Shown: positions 8,996-17,743 of the stretch, one piece after another
Layout of the letters: every line of letters begins with the position of its first letter
Numbering within the stretch: the first letter of the stretch is position 1
Assembly (NCBI GenBank): GCA_965238045.1
Contig: CBDEGU010000011.1
Coordinates: 558,001-622,000 of the forward strand
Origin: CBDEGU01 sp965238045
Lineage (GTDB): Bacteria; Acidobacteriota; Terriglobia; Bryobacterales; UBA6623
Direction of reading: 5' to 3'
Length of the DNA stretch: 64,000 bases
Notes under the pieces: model-generated
The model's database searches: none
Told to the model about the DNA's origin: nothing
The model's input: only the letters and a program-made list of their open reading frames with translations
Program-made: the position numbers and the translations under genes

Positions 8996-11900
8996 AGATG
9001 AACTCGGTGCTGTTCATCAGGACATGCGCCAGGTCGGCCCAGACGCTCCGCTCGCCCGCCCCATCCTGATGCTCGTACAACACCGTTTGCCGTTCGAGGA
9101 ACCCGCCGGCGTCGGCGATTTCGGTCTCGCTTGCTGGACGTGCGAACGCGGCCAGGAACATGATTGCGATCCTTTCCCGCTGGCCGGTCCGGCTGGCCAT
9201 CACGCGGTCCGCCCAGGCTTGCGCCTGTCGGGCGACGAACGCATTGTTCATCATCATCAGCGCTTGCGACGCAACCGTCGAGACGTTGCGCCGGCCGATC
9301 GTCGAGGAGGGCAGCGGATAATCAAAGGCGAGAAACAGCGGAGTCAAAAAGTTGCGGCGCACGCCGATGTAGATGCTCCGGCGTCCCTCGCCATCGAGCG
9401 GACCCGGATCACGCGGTTTGCCGCGACCGTCCTGGTGCTCGCTGATATAAGGCATCACGGAGGGCCCGAACATCTTGCGGTCCAGCCTGCCGGCGACGGC
9501 CAGTATCGAGTCCCGAATCACTTCGGCCTCCAGCCTTCGTGGACGCATGTGATGCAGCAAACGGTTCTCGGGGTCCGCCCGAGCGGCTTCGCCGCTCACC
9601 TGATTCGACATGCGATAGGCCCGGCTGAGCACCATCAGACGGTGCATCTGCTTGAGGGACCAGCCGCCGCCGATGAATCGCCCGGCCAGATAGTCGAGCA
9701 GCTCTGGATGGCTCGGGCGCTCGCCCATCTCGCCGAAATTGTCTACCGAGCGAACCAGCCCCTGGCCGAAATGATGTTTCCAGATGCGGTTGACCATCAC
9801 GCGCGCCAGCAGAGGATTCTCGGCCGCCGTCATACGCGCCGCAAGCGCGGCACGCCCGCTGCCTTGCAAAAATTCTCCCTCGTCGTGACTCGAGATCAAA
9901 CGCAAGAATCCCCGCGGCACTTCGGCGCCCAGATTCTTGTGGCTGCCCCGCAGGTGAACGCGAACATTGCGCGGATCGAGGTCGCGGCTCGACATGGCGA
10001 ACGCCGAAGCGGGGATGCGCGATTCGAGCGCCGCCCGGCGCTGCCGCAACTCTCCGATCCTTCGCTGTCGCTCATCATCGAGCAGCGCGGCAGCCTCTTC
10101 CGCGCGAGTACCGGGCCACAGCGCGGCCACCAACTCTTCCTCCAGCACGTCGCGGTCTTGCTTCCTCGCGGCCCGCTCAAAAAGCTCCTCGCAGGCCTGT
10201 GCCACATCCCGCAACGAACGCAGCTCGCCGCTCCCGGCGAGGGCGGCGACATCCTGGCGCGGAGGCGTCAAGTAAAGCGGCGGGTCCTCGGAATCGGAAA
10301 ACACGATCTTGTCGACGACGATGTGCGCTTCGCGGTCGCGATCGACGAGTTCGAAATAGCTCACCCGGTCGAACTGCGTCGTCAACCGCGACGACTGCCA
10401 CTCCAACCGGCCCGAGACCGCGGGGAAGAAGTGGCGGTTCTTGAATCCGCCGGCCACGATGGTCAGCCGCGTCTTCGGATAGCCGTCCCGGACCCGCTCC
10501 GTCTTCGTGCCCGCGAGGCGCACATGGATCCAGCGTTTGGGTATGCGGAATTTCGCCGACGTCAGGCTGCCGACAAAACGATCGGAACCTCCTTGAAAGG
10601 AATTCGCCAAACCCTCACCCCGGTAGCCCTGCAGCGGCTGATTGGGCGGGAGAAGTTCTGGGAAGGTGTGAAAAAATGCTGGGACAGTCAGCCGCGCATC
10701 GCCTAAGTCCTTGCGAATCAGACCGCGTTTCACCAGCGCTTGTGACAGTCCCGATTTTTTCACACCTTCCGGCGCCCGCCCGGCGAACGCCGCGCCGGAG
10801 ACGAGCCAGGGTTCGAACCCCGGGCGGCCAAAGTCCGCAAACAGGATGTCGCCACGCTCCGCCGCCCGCGCTTCGGCGTCGCGGGACGCGCCGATGATCT
10901 TCCGCAGCTTGCCGGCCACCGCCGAGCGCGCCTCGCCAAAGCGCGCCGACCTCCCGTCGGCGAGGCGAGCGGCGATAGCGGCGAGGGGAAAGAGCACGTG
11001 CTCGGGCCGGCCGGCGGCGGCTTCGAGAGCCATGGCCCAGGCCCGCAGCCGTTCGAGATCGAGGCCGGTTGCCGCCAGCCGCTCCTCGGCTTGCGCCGCG
11101 GAATCCTCCGAGCCGATCAGCTCGATAGCACCCATCAGATAGTCGGCCAGCCGGGCTGTCCGCGCCGCGGGCGCGCTTCTCAGTTCGCGTCGAATTTCTC
11201 GATTCACCTCGCCGATCTCGCGGCGCGATACCTCAATCGCTTGGCCGCGGCGCGGCGAGTCAATCACCTGCTCCATGATCTCGGTGCTGTGCATGATGCC
11301 GGCCAGCGCGTAATAGTCGCTCGTTGGGATCGGATCGAACTTATGGTCGTGGCAGCGGGCGCAGGCGAGAGTCAGTCCGAGCATGGCCTTGCCCAGCACG
11401 TCGATCTGATTGTCCACCCGGTCCGCCTTCACCTTCACCGAGTCGGTCGCGCTGTTGAGCACTTCGCCGAACCAGTAGAAGCTGGGTCCGATCGATGACT
11501 CCTCGAACGAGCCGTCCGCGGAGAGCCGCGGCTCGGCGAGCAGATCACCCGCGATCTGCTCGGTGACGAACACGTCGTAGGGCAGGTCGTCGTTGAAGGC
11601 GCGAATCACGTAGTCGCGGTATCGCCAGGCGTCGAGCTTGTCGTTGTCGAACTCATGCCCATTGGTTTCGCCGTAGCGCACCAGATCGAGCCAGTGCCTT
11701 GCCCAGCGTTCGCCGTAATGCGGGGAGGCGAGCAGGCGCTCGACGACTCTCTCATATGCTCGCGGCGAGGCGTCTTCAAGAAAGTCTTGCAGTTCCTTCG
11801 GCGCAGGAGGCAGTCCGATCAAGTCGAAGGTGACGCGCCGCAGCAGCGCCGCCTTGCCGGCCTCGGGCGCCGGAGAGAGACCTTCCTTTCGCAGGCGATG

Positions 11901-12494
11901 GAGCAGAAAGTTGTCGACCGGGGTCAGTGGCCACTCACTGTTACCGGCGGAGGGTGGTTGGTGGCGCTGGATGGGCTGAAAGGACCAGAATTTCTTCCCC
12001 TCTTCGATATCGACACCCTTATTGGAATCGCCCCTATCGGAATCGCTGCCCGGCGCGGTTGCGGTCCGCGGATCGGGCGCGCCCGCGTCGATCCACTCCC
12101 TGAAGCTGGCAATTTGTTGGTCAGTCAGCTTGCCGTCGGGCGGCATTCTCAGATCGAGATCGGTGTAGGAGATCGCTTTGAGCAGTAAACTCCGGCCGGC
12201 TTGCCCGGGAACAACGGCCGCCCCCCGGCTTCCTCCGGTGAGCAGACCCTGCTTGGAGTCCACTCGCAGCCCTGCCATGGCCGCGGTCTTATCGCTGTGA
12301 CACGCATAGCATTTCTCGGCCAGCACGGGCCGGATCTTCTTTTCAAACAACTCCAGCGCGGCCGCCGACTGGCCTCGTAACACCCCGTGGCACGAGACCA
12401 GCAGAAAGGCAAGCGAGACCGCCAGCGGCGAATCCACCGCACTGAGCCTCACACGCCGGCGGGAGATCGTCACTTCGGCAACGAAACTAGTCAC
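8985..12494 (-). CDS. PSCyt1/DUF1549/DUF1553 (PSD1) cytochrome protein with an in-frame palindromic repeat
   Basis: A 1169-residue exported protein. After a signal segment (about 25-45) comes the PSCyt1 domain with one c-type haem motif, CYACH at 62-66. DUF1549 (PSCyt2) follows at about 175-390 (RVTFDLIGLPPAP, ERWARHWLDLVRYGE). DUF1553 (PSD1) covers about 860-1150 (NRIWKHHFGQGLVRSVDNFG). Such proteins pair with DUF1501 proteins; biochemistry is unknown. Residues about 575-611 are encoded by a 110-bp palindromic repeat (10661-10770) that also occurs at three noncoding places. It separates SGAAF from the YRGEGLANSF segment of the central domain. Frame and domains on both sides are intact, so the insert seems tolerated. 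The start (GTG 12494 or GTG 12470) is uncertain. Confidence 0.88.
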   Translation of the reverse strand: MTSFVAEVTISRRRVRLSAVDSPLAVSLAFLLVSCHGVLRGQSAAALELFEKKIRPVLAEKCYACHSDKTAAMAGLRVDSKQGLLTGGSRGAAVVPGQAGRSLLLKAISYTDLDLRMPPDGKLTDQQIASFREWIDAGAPDPRTATAPGSDSDRGDSNKGVDIEEGKKFWSFQPIQRHQPPSAGNSEWPLTPVDNFLLHRLRKEGLSPAPEAGKAALLRRVTFDLIGLPPAPKELQDFLEDASPRAYERVVERLLASPHYGERWARHWLDLVRYGETNGHEFDNDKLDAWRYRDYVIRAFNDDLPYDVFVTEQIAGDLLAEPRLSADGSFEESSIGPSFYWFGEVLNSATDSVKVKADRVDNQIDVLGKAMLGLTLACARCHDHKFDPIPTSDYYALAGIMHSTEIMEQVIDSPRRGQAIEVSRREIGEVNREIRRELRSAPAARTARLADYLMGAIELIGSEDSAAQAEERLAATGLDLERLRAWAMALEAAAGRPEHVLFPLAAIAARLADGRSARFGEARSAVAGKLRKIIGASRDAEARAAERGDILFADFGRPGFEPWLVSGAAFAGRAPEGVKKSGLSQALVKRGLIRKDLGDARLTVPAFFHTFPELLPPNQPLQGYRGEGLANSFQGGSDRFVGSLTSAKFRIPKRWIHVRLAGTKTERVRDGYPKTRLTIVAGGFKNRHFFPAVSGRLEWQSSRLTTQFDRVSYFELVDRDREAHIVVDKIVFSDSEDPPLYLTPPRQDVAALAGSGELRSLRDVAQACEELFERAARKQDRDVLEEELVAALWPGTRAEEAAALLDDERQRRIGELRQRRAALESRIPASAFAMSSRDLDPRNVRVHLRGSHKNLGAEVPRGFLRLISSHDEGEFLQGSGRAALAARMTAAENPLLARVMVNRIWKHHFGQGLVRSVDNFGEMGERPSHPELLDYLAGRFIGGGWSLKQMHRLMVLSRAYRMSNQVSGEAARADPENRLLHHMRPRRLEAEVIRDSILAVAGRLDRKMFGPSVMPYISEHQDGRGKPRDPGPLDGEGRRSIYIGVRRNFLTPLFLAFDYPLPSSTIGRRNVSTVASQALMMMNNAFVARQAQAWADRVMASRTGQRERIAIMFLAAFARPASETEIADAGGFLERQTVLYEHQDGAGERSVWADLAHVLMNSTEFIFVP
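10661..10770. repeat. 110-bp palindromic repeat, copy 1 (inside a coding region)
   Basis: The ends are perfect 17-bp inverted repeats, GGAAGGTGTGAAAAAAT and its complement, and pairing continues imperfectly (GGGACWGTCA) to about 30 bases per arm. It is exactly 110 bp, like the copies at 28755, 36068 and 39978. Read on the minus strand it encodes GVKKSGLSQALVKRGLIRKD and about 16 further residues within the DUF1549 protein. No target duplication is visible. Confidence 0.85.
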
Positions 12495-12573
12495 AACTGA
12501 GTTCCATTAAATCACACGCACTGGCAAAGAGATCAGAGGCGCGCACGCGCGAGCCAGAGCGCGCCGCCCGTGA

Positions 12574-12676
12574 TCAGGCGGATGACTGCTCGCGAGCCAG
12601 CTATCGTTTCACCGCGTCGTGGTTCAGCGTGAAGCCGAGTCCAGGCCGGTCGGGCACTGGATAGGACCCGTCCCGG
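12574..12676 (-). pseudogene. 3' remnant of an enolase-superfamily gene
   Basis: About 100 bases match the last codons of the intact enolase-family gene at 17744-18946 (RPGLGFTLNHDAVKR then a tail ending REQS..). The remnant has TAG where the intact gene has TAC, and homology stops at about 12676. The noncoding flank down to about 12495 also matches 17656-17745. It marks the left edge of a duplicated and eroded cassette. Confidence 0.75.
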
Positions 12677-12708
12677 CGGGGAACCGGGACAGCCTCAATT
12701 TCAGGCGA

Positions 12709-13745
12709 GATGGGTATTCACTTGACTCAGGTATTTTGAAATGGCCCCTACATGTTGTGGTTGTCCGTAGCGCGTGTTGCGGTGCCTCCGACCAGCGACT
12801 TGTAGGGCGCCGGTTGGACGGCGACGGCCTGCTGAACCAGGCGGTAGAAGAGCTTGCCTCGGCTTCTGGACTTGCGGCGGTTGAAGCGGAAGGTGAATTC
12901 GTCGAGGTAGTAGTCGAGATGCTCGTGGCTGACGGCTCCTTGATGCGTACCCAGTATCCAACGCTTCAGTAACGACACCACGCGATGCACGCGGGGGAGC
13001 AGTTGAGAGGCTCGTGCCGGTTGCCCGTCCAGGTAGCTCACCTCGTGGCGATAGCCGTCGCTTTCGAGTGGCTCGTATCCCAGCCAGCCGTCCGTGTGGA
13101 CCACGCTGCCGGGTTCGACCGACTCGCCGACGAAGGCCATCAAGCTGTCCCCAGAGGCGTTCGGAATCGTGCGCATCCGAACTCGTCCGATGCCGGCGCC
13201 ATCTTCCTCGGCCGCTACTACAATCAGCGCTTTCGCGTCGGTTTGGCGGCCCCGCACGCCCTCCTCCAGGGCTCCTAAGTAAGTCTCGTCAACCTCAACG
13301 CGCCCGCTGAGGCGATCACGTCCGGGCCGCACCATAGCGCGCCGAAGCTTGTGCAACCAAGTCCAGGCCGTCTTGTAGCTGCCCAGGCCCAACACCCGCT
13401 GCAATCCCAATGCACTCGCCCCGTTCTTCTGGCTGGTGAGCCACCACATTGCTCGAAACCAACTCTGGAGCGGCTTGCGGGTGTCTTGAAAGATTGTGCC
13501 TGCTGTCGCCGAAGCTTGATGCCCGCAGCTTGCACACTGCAGCAGCACCGTGCGCACCGCCCAGGTTTTGTCATGCCCGCATCGCGGACAACGAAAACCC
13601 TCCGGCCAGCGGAGTTGACACAGATACTCCCGACAGGCCTGCTCGCTAGCGAAACGCGCCTCGAACTCGGCCAAATTCCGGGGATAATCTTCCATCGCCC
13701 AAGATCCTACATCTTGGGGTCACCTGAGTCAAGTAAATACCCATC
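12709..13745 (-). mobile_element. IS1595-family insertion sequence, copy 1 (1037 bp)
   Basis: Terminal inverted repeats begin GATGGGTATTYACTTGACTC at both ends. The element is flanked by a perfect 8-bp duplication, TCAGGCGA, at 12701-12708 and 13746-13753, as expected for IS1595. It carries one intact transposase on the minus strand. Copies 2 and 4 are almost identical. Confidence 0.93.
12748..13695 (-). CDS. IS1595-family (ISXO2-like) transposase, copy 1
   Basis: A 315-residue transposase. The N-terminal zinc ribbon has CPRC and CASC pairs (about residues 36-60). The catalytic domain follows with VDETYLG and HTDGW as the first two acidic positions and the conserved FRFNRRKS segment near the end. 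It moves the surrounding 1037-bp element. The protein is identical to the copy at 14405-15352 and differs by one residue (Thr for Ala in SLVGGxATRA) from the one at 43527-44474. Complete ends and intact target duplications suggest it may still be active. Confidence 0.95.
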   Translation of the reverse strand: MEDYPRNLAEFEARFASEQACREYLCQLRWPEGFRCPRCGHDKTWAVRTVLLQCASCGHQASATAGTIFQDTRKPLQSWFRAMWWLTSQKNGASALGLQRVLGLGSYKTAWTWLHKLRRAMVRPGRDRLSGRVEVDETYLGALEEGVRGRQTDAKALIVVAAEEDGAGIGRVRMRTIPNASGDSLMAFVGESVEPGSVVHTDGWLGYEPLESDGYRHEVSYLDGQPARASQLLPRVHRVVSLLKRWILGTHQGAVSHEHLDYYLDEFTFRFNRRKSRSRGKLFYRLVQQAVAVQPAPYKSLVGGTATRATDNHNM

Positions 13746-13897
13746 TCAGGCGATTGCAGGTTCAGCACCGTCACTAAGTCTAAGTCAATACCTGACTTAC
13801 TGGTTTCAGGCCGACCAGGCTCATGCTCGTATAAGATCGACCAAGGCCACGCAAGTCGTTTTATCACAGTGGTTTGTCGGTCCACAGATGACGACCA

Positions 13898-14063
13898 CTA
13901 GCAGAATCGAGGCTGTCCCGGTTTCCCGAGGCGCCGTTCCGTCTTGTGAGCCTGCATCCAGTGGCGCAACGTCTGCTCTTCTTCGAAACTCAACGTGATC
14001 GGGGTCGCGGGCTTGGCCATGCCCCAGCTTATCGTACTATGTATTATTTTTGCAAGTAAGTAC
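13898..14063 (-). pseudogene. IS630-family transposase remnant with one terminal repeat
   Basis: On the minus strand a terminus GTACTTACTTGCAAAA begins at 14063, next to TA at 14064-14065, the target dinucleotide of IS630/Tc1 elements. ATG at 14018-14020 opens a 40-codon frame starting MAKPATPITLSFEEEQTLRH and reading HKTERRL, the usual N-terminus of one IS630 transposase group. It ends at TAG (13898-13900), and the rest of the transposase is gone. The terminus matches the ends of the MITE at 17541-17655. Confidence 0.65.
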
Positions 14064-14354
14064 TAGATCCATCTATTGAAGTAAGCCTACTGGAACATCC
14101 AAGGATATTCAGCCTTGATCTCCGCAACCGAGTTTGTAACTTTTGCCTTTTTTATCGCAGTCTGGGCACCAGCTATGGCATCGCTCTCGGATTCGCTGGT
14201 CGGTATGCCTAGGTACTGCGCTGTACTACCAAAGTACCACCATGGGAACAATTCAATGAACAAAATAAGGGTAAAAGCATCGGTTGCACCCCACAGCCCA
14301 TAATTCGATAGGAACCACGGTTCCTTCAGGAAAGATGGATTGGATTTCATAGCA

Positions 14355-15391
14355 GATGGGTATTTACTTGACTCAGGTGACCCCAAGATGTAGGATCTTG
14401 GGCGATGGAAGATTATCCCCGGAATTTGGCCGAGTTCGAGGCGCGTTTCGCTAGCGAGCAGGCCTGTCGGGAGTATCTGTGTCAACTCCGCTGGCCGGAG
14501 GGTTTTCGTTGTCCGCGATGCGGGCATGACAAAACCTGGGCGGTGCGCACGGTGCTGCTGCAGTGTGCAAGCTGCGGGCATCAAGCTTCGGCGACAGCAG
14601 GCACAATCTTTCAAGACACCCGCAAGCCGCTCCAGAGTTGGTTTCGAGCAATGTGGTGGCTCACCAGCCAGAAGAACGGGGCGAGTGCATTGGGATTGCA
14701 GCGGGTGTTGGGCCTGGGCAGCTACAAGACGGCCTGGACTTGGTTGCACAAGCTTCGGCGCGCTATGGTGCGGCCCGGACGTGATCGCCTCAGCGGGCGC
14801 GTTGAGGTTGACGAGACTTACTTAGGAGCCCTGGAGGAGGGCGTGCGGGGCCGCCAAACCGACGCGAAAGCGCTGATTGTAGTAGCGGCCGAGGAAGATG
14901 GCGCCGGCATCGGACGAGTTCGGATGCGCACGATTCCGAACGCCTCTGGGGACAGCTTGATGGCCTTCGTCGGCGAGTCGGTCGAACCCGGCAGCGTGGT
15001 CCACACGGACGGCTGGCTGGGATACGAGCCACTCGAAAGCGACGGCTATCGCCACGAGGTGAGCTACCTGGACGGGCAACCGGCACGAGCCTCTCAACTG
15101 CTCCCCCGCGTGCATCGCGTGGTGTCGTTACTGAAGCGTTGGATACTGGGTACGCATCAAGGAGCCGTCAGCCACGAGCATCTCGACTACTACCTCGACG
15201 AATTCACCTTCCGCTTCAACCGCCGCAAGTCCAGAAGCCGAGGCAAGCTCTTCTACCGCCTGGTTCAGCAGGCCGTCGCCGTCCAACCGGCGCCCTACAA
15301 GTCGCTGGTCGGAGGCACCGCAACACGCGCTACGGACAACCACAACATGTAGGGGCCATTTCAAAATACCTGAGTCAAGTGAATACCCATC
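14355..15391 (+). mobile_element. IS1595-family insertion sequence, copy 2 (1037 bp)
   Basis: Same element as copy 1 in the opposite orientation. It is bounded by GATGGGTATT terminal repeats and a perfect 8-bp duplication TCATAGCA at 14347-14354 and 15392-15399. It interrupts the DUF5677-like gene. Perfect duplications and identity with copy 1 indicate recent transposition. Confidence 0.95.
14405..15352 (+). CDS. IS1595-family (ISXO2-like) transposase, copy 2
   Basis: 315 residues, identical in protein sequence to copy 1: zinc ribbon with CPRC and CASC, catalytic VDETY and HTDGW positions, and the FRFNRRKS motif. It is intact and carried inside a complete element. Two identical copies 700 bases apart in opposite orientation create a long inverted repeat that could drive inversion of 13.7-14.35 kb or complicate assembly. 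Confidence 0.95.
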   Translation: MEDYPRNLAEFEARFASEQACREYLCQLRWPEGFRCPRCGHDKTWAVRTVLLQCASCGHQASATAGTIFQDTRKPLQSWFRAMWWLTSQKNGASALGLQRVLGLGSYKTAWTWLHKLRRAMVRPGRDRLSGRVEVDETYLGALEEGVRGRQTDAKALIVVAAEEDGAGIGRVRMRTIPNASGDSLMAFVGESVEPGSVVHTDGWLGYEPLESDGYRHEVSYLDGQPARASQLLPRVHRVVSLLKRWILGTHQGAVSHEHLDYYLDEFTFRFNRRKSRSRGKLFYRLVQQAVAVQPAPYKSLVGGTATRATDNHNM

Positions 15392-15665
15392 TCATAGCAT
15401 TTATAAATATAGGATTGTAGCCTAGAATGTCGTTCGAATGCGTGATAGACGTTGCTTGTCGATAGAACGTATTGTAGAAATGCAGGACGCCGAGATCGTC
15501 GGCTATTCGAGCCAAATCTTTGCCAGCCCATGACGTGACCGGCCTCGTTTCCGCACCTGCCTGCTCATGGAGTCTTTTCAGCAGGTCCGAAGTGGATTTC
15601 GAGGTGTCACCTTTCTTTATGATTTCTCGTATTGATTTGATGCTTCTCCTAAGACAATATTTCTG

Positions 15666-16655
15666 GATGGGTATTCACTTGACTCAGGTATTTTGAAATA
15701 GCCCCTACATGTTGTGGTTGTCCGTAGCATGTGTTGCGGTGCCTCCGACCAGCGACTTGTAGGGCACCGGTTGGACGGCGACGGCCTGCTGCACCAGGCG
15801 GTAGAAGAGCTTGCCTCGACTTCTGGACTTGCGGCGGTTGAAGCGGAAGGTGAATTCGTCGAGGTAGGAGTCGAGATGCTCGTGGCTGACGGCTCCTTGA
15901 TGCGTACCCAGTATCCAGCGCTTCAGCAACGACACCACGCGATGAACGCGGGGGAGCAGTTCCGAGGCCCGCGCCGGTTGCCCGTCCAGGTAGCTCACCT
16001 CGTGGCGATAGCCGTCGCTTTCGAGTGGCCCGTAACCCAGCCAACCGTCGGTGTGGACCACGCTGCCGGGTTCGACCGACTCGCCAACGAAGGCCATCAA
16101 GCTGTCCCCGGAGGCGTTCGGAATCGTGCGCATCCGAATTCGTCCGATGCCTGCGCCATCTTCCTCGGCCGCTACTGCAATCAGCGCTTTCGCGTCGGTT
16201 TGGCGGCCCCGCACGCCCTCCTCCAGGGCTCCTAAGTAGGTCTCGTCAACCTCAACGCGCCCGCTGAGCCGGTCGCGTCCGGGCCGTACCATAGCGCGCC
16301 GGAGCTTGTGCAACCAAGTCCAGGCCGTCTTGTAGCTGCCCAGGCCCAACGCTCGTTGCAATCCCAGTGCGCTGGCCCCGTTCTTCTGGCTGGTGAGCCA
16401 CCACATGGCTCGAAACCAGCTCTGGAGCGGTTTGCGGGTGTCTTGAAATAAGCAGCACCGTGCGTACCGCCCAGGTTTTGTCATGCCCGCATCGCGGACA
16501 ACGAAAACCCTCCGGCCAGCGGAGTTGACACAGATACTCCCGACAGGCCTGCTCGTTGGCGAAACGCGCCTCGACCTCGGCCAGATTCCGCGGATAATCT
16601 TCCATTTTCCAAGATCCTACATCTTGTGGTCACCTGAGTCAAGTGAATACCCATC
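15666..16655 (-). mobile_element. IS1595-family insertion sequence, copy 3 (990 bp, internally deleted)
   Basis: Both terminal repeats are present, with a perfect 8-bp duplication TATTTCTG at 15658-15665 and 16656-16663. It is 47 bp shorter than the other copies and has many substitutions against them, so it belongs to a different sublineage. It interrupts the DUF5677-like gene upstream of copy 2. Confidence 0.92.
15705..16605 (-). pseudogene. Frameshifted IS1595-family transposase, copy 3
   Basis: The frame starts normally at 16605 (MEDYPRNLAEVEARFANEQ) and reaches AVRTVLL. There a 47-bp deletion removes the second zinc-ribbon pair (CASC) and shifts the frame. The catalytic part continues in another frame from about 16457 to 15705 and still shows VDETY, HTDGW and FRFNRRKS. 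The protein cannot be made in one piece. The ends are intact, so the element could be mobilised in trans by the other copies. Confidence 0.88.
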
Positions 16656-17371
16656 TATTTCTGATACGCACGGATCCTTTTCTCGGTATCTTCTTTCAAG
16701 ATGTAGCCGATGGATAAAAATGCTTCAAAGAACACTCGGCACTGCCCGATCGCAGGCCCGAGGGACCCCATCTTGGCGAGTCCTTTAATAGCAATTAGCT
16801 GGTCCAGGCCTTTCGCATGGAAACCGAGCACGAAGCCTCTTATGTCGTCCAACTTTAGTGGGTGGTTCTTTAGTCTCTCACGGCCGGCCTCAAAAACTTT
16901 CTCACCGAAGGCAACTGCGCGTCCACCCGCCTTCCCACACAACGAAAGCAGAGACCGAGCTTGCTCACTATCTGCTTCGTACAGCCTGTCCTCTAAAAAC
17001 TCTGGTTCATCTTCTCTGCGATGAGTACGCTTGGTATGCTTTTCCGCTGTTGCAGCGCTTTCTTCGCAGCCGGACTCCCGAGACTGTGGCAACGGCTCTC
17101 CATCACGAGAGAACCGGCGGCGGTCTGTCACCCTGAACGGTCTGCCTTTGTCGCCCGTACTCACGGACCCATTGTGTCTCAATGATGCTTCGGGCGGGTT
17201 CTCAGGTCGCAGAAGCAAGGGCATACGCGTGGGCCGACATGCGGGGTGGGATGATCCGGGAGGGTTTGGGGTGCGTCGGCTTGAGCCTGTTCCGATTAAC
17301 TTGTCGAGGTTCAGCCTGGAACCCTGACCTTTGAGGGACAGAGCCCGATAGCAGCTCGACGAGACCCGCGA

Positions 17372-17524
17372 CACGGTTGGCCGGATCTTCTTCTCAGATA
17401 GCTCGAGTTCCGCCGCGGACTGGCCCCGCAACACCCCCTGACTGGCGGCCAATAGAAAGACAAGCGCAGATAGCAGCGGCGCCTGCCTCCCACCGAGCGG
17501 CACGCGCCGGCGGGAGATCGTCAC
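17372..17524 (-). pseudogene. 5' remnant of a second DUF1549/PSCyt1-type gene
   Basis: Translation from GTG at 17524 gives VTISRRRVPLGG.. then GVLRGQSAAELELSEKKIRP, closely parallel to the N-terminus of the intact gene at 8985-12494. It breaks off before the CxxCH motif. Together with the enolase-family remnant at 12574 it shows that two copies of a PSCyt1/enolase cassette once stood here. Confidence 0.75.
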
Positions 17525-17540
17525 TTCGGCTACGAAACTA

Positions 17541-17655
17541 GTACTTGCTTGCGAAAATGGGCGTCATAACCAAGGCCAAGGAAATCACATGGATTGAGAA
17601 ACTTAGCTCTCTGCAAATGCCCATTTATCGTGCGCTAACTTTTGCAACTAAGCAC
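17541..17655. mobile_element. 115-bp MITE related to IS630
   Basis: The element is flanked by TA on both sides (17539-17540 and 17656-17657). It has imperfect inverted ends, GTACTTGCTTGCGAAAA against GTGCTTAGTTGCAAAA. The related sequence at 12480-12500 lacks it and reads straight through as aaactagtcacaactgag, so the empty site is visible in the same window. The ends match the IS630 remnant at 14063. It has no coding capacity. Confidence 0.8.
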
Positions 17656-17743
17656 TAGTCACAACTGAGTCCCATTAAATCACACGCGCTGGCACACAGA
17701 GATCAGAGGAGTACCGGCGTGATCCAGAGCGCGCCGCCTGCCG

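Larger units (their letters stand above)
14087..17371 (-). pseudogene. DUF5677-like gene split by two IS1595 insertions
   Basis: Three minus-strand segments form one open frame once the insertion sequences and one copy of each target duplication are removed: about 17371-16656, 15665-15392 and 14354-14087. The joins read Q-K-Y-C-L-R-R across copy 3 and N-A-M-K-S-N across copy 2, both in frame. The reconstructed protein is about 320 residues; SWAGKDLARIADDLGVLHFY and FYRQATSITHSN resemble DUF5677 proteins, whose function is unknown. The end is ...EYPWMFQ-stop. The true start is unclear, because the upstream frame runs into the remnant of a DUF1549-family gene with no good ATG. The gene is inactivated. 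Family assignment is moderate; the reconstruction itself is direct. Confidence 0.7.

Noticed and set aside
9024..10706. Long plus-strand frame (560 codons) opposite the DUF1549 gene
   Set aside because: A GC-rich shadow of the real minus-strand gene, with no domain pattern or ribosome binding site.
16655..17524. A single 289-residue protein
   Set aside because: Its first ~50 residues are a DUF1549-gene remnant and the rest is the DUF5677-like gene cut by an IS; the fusion is accidental.
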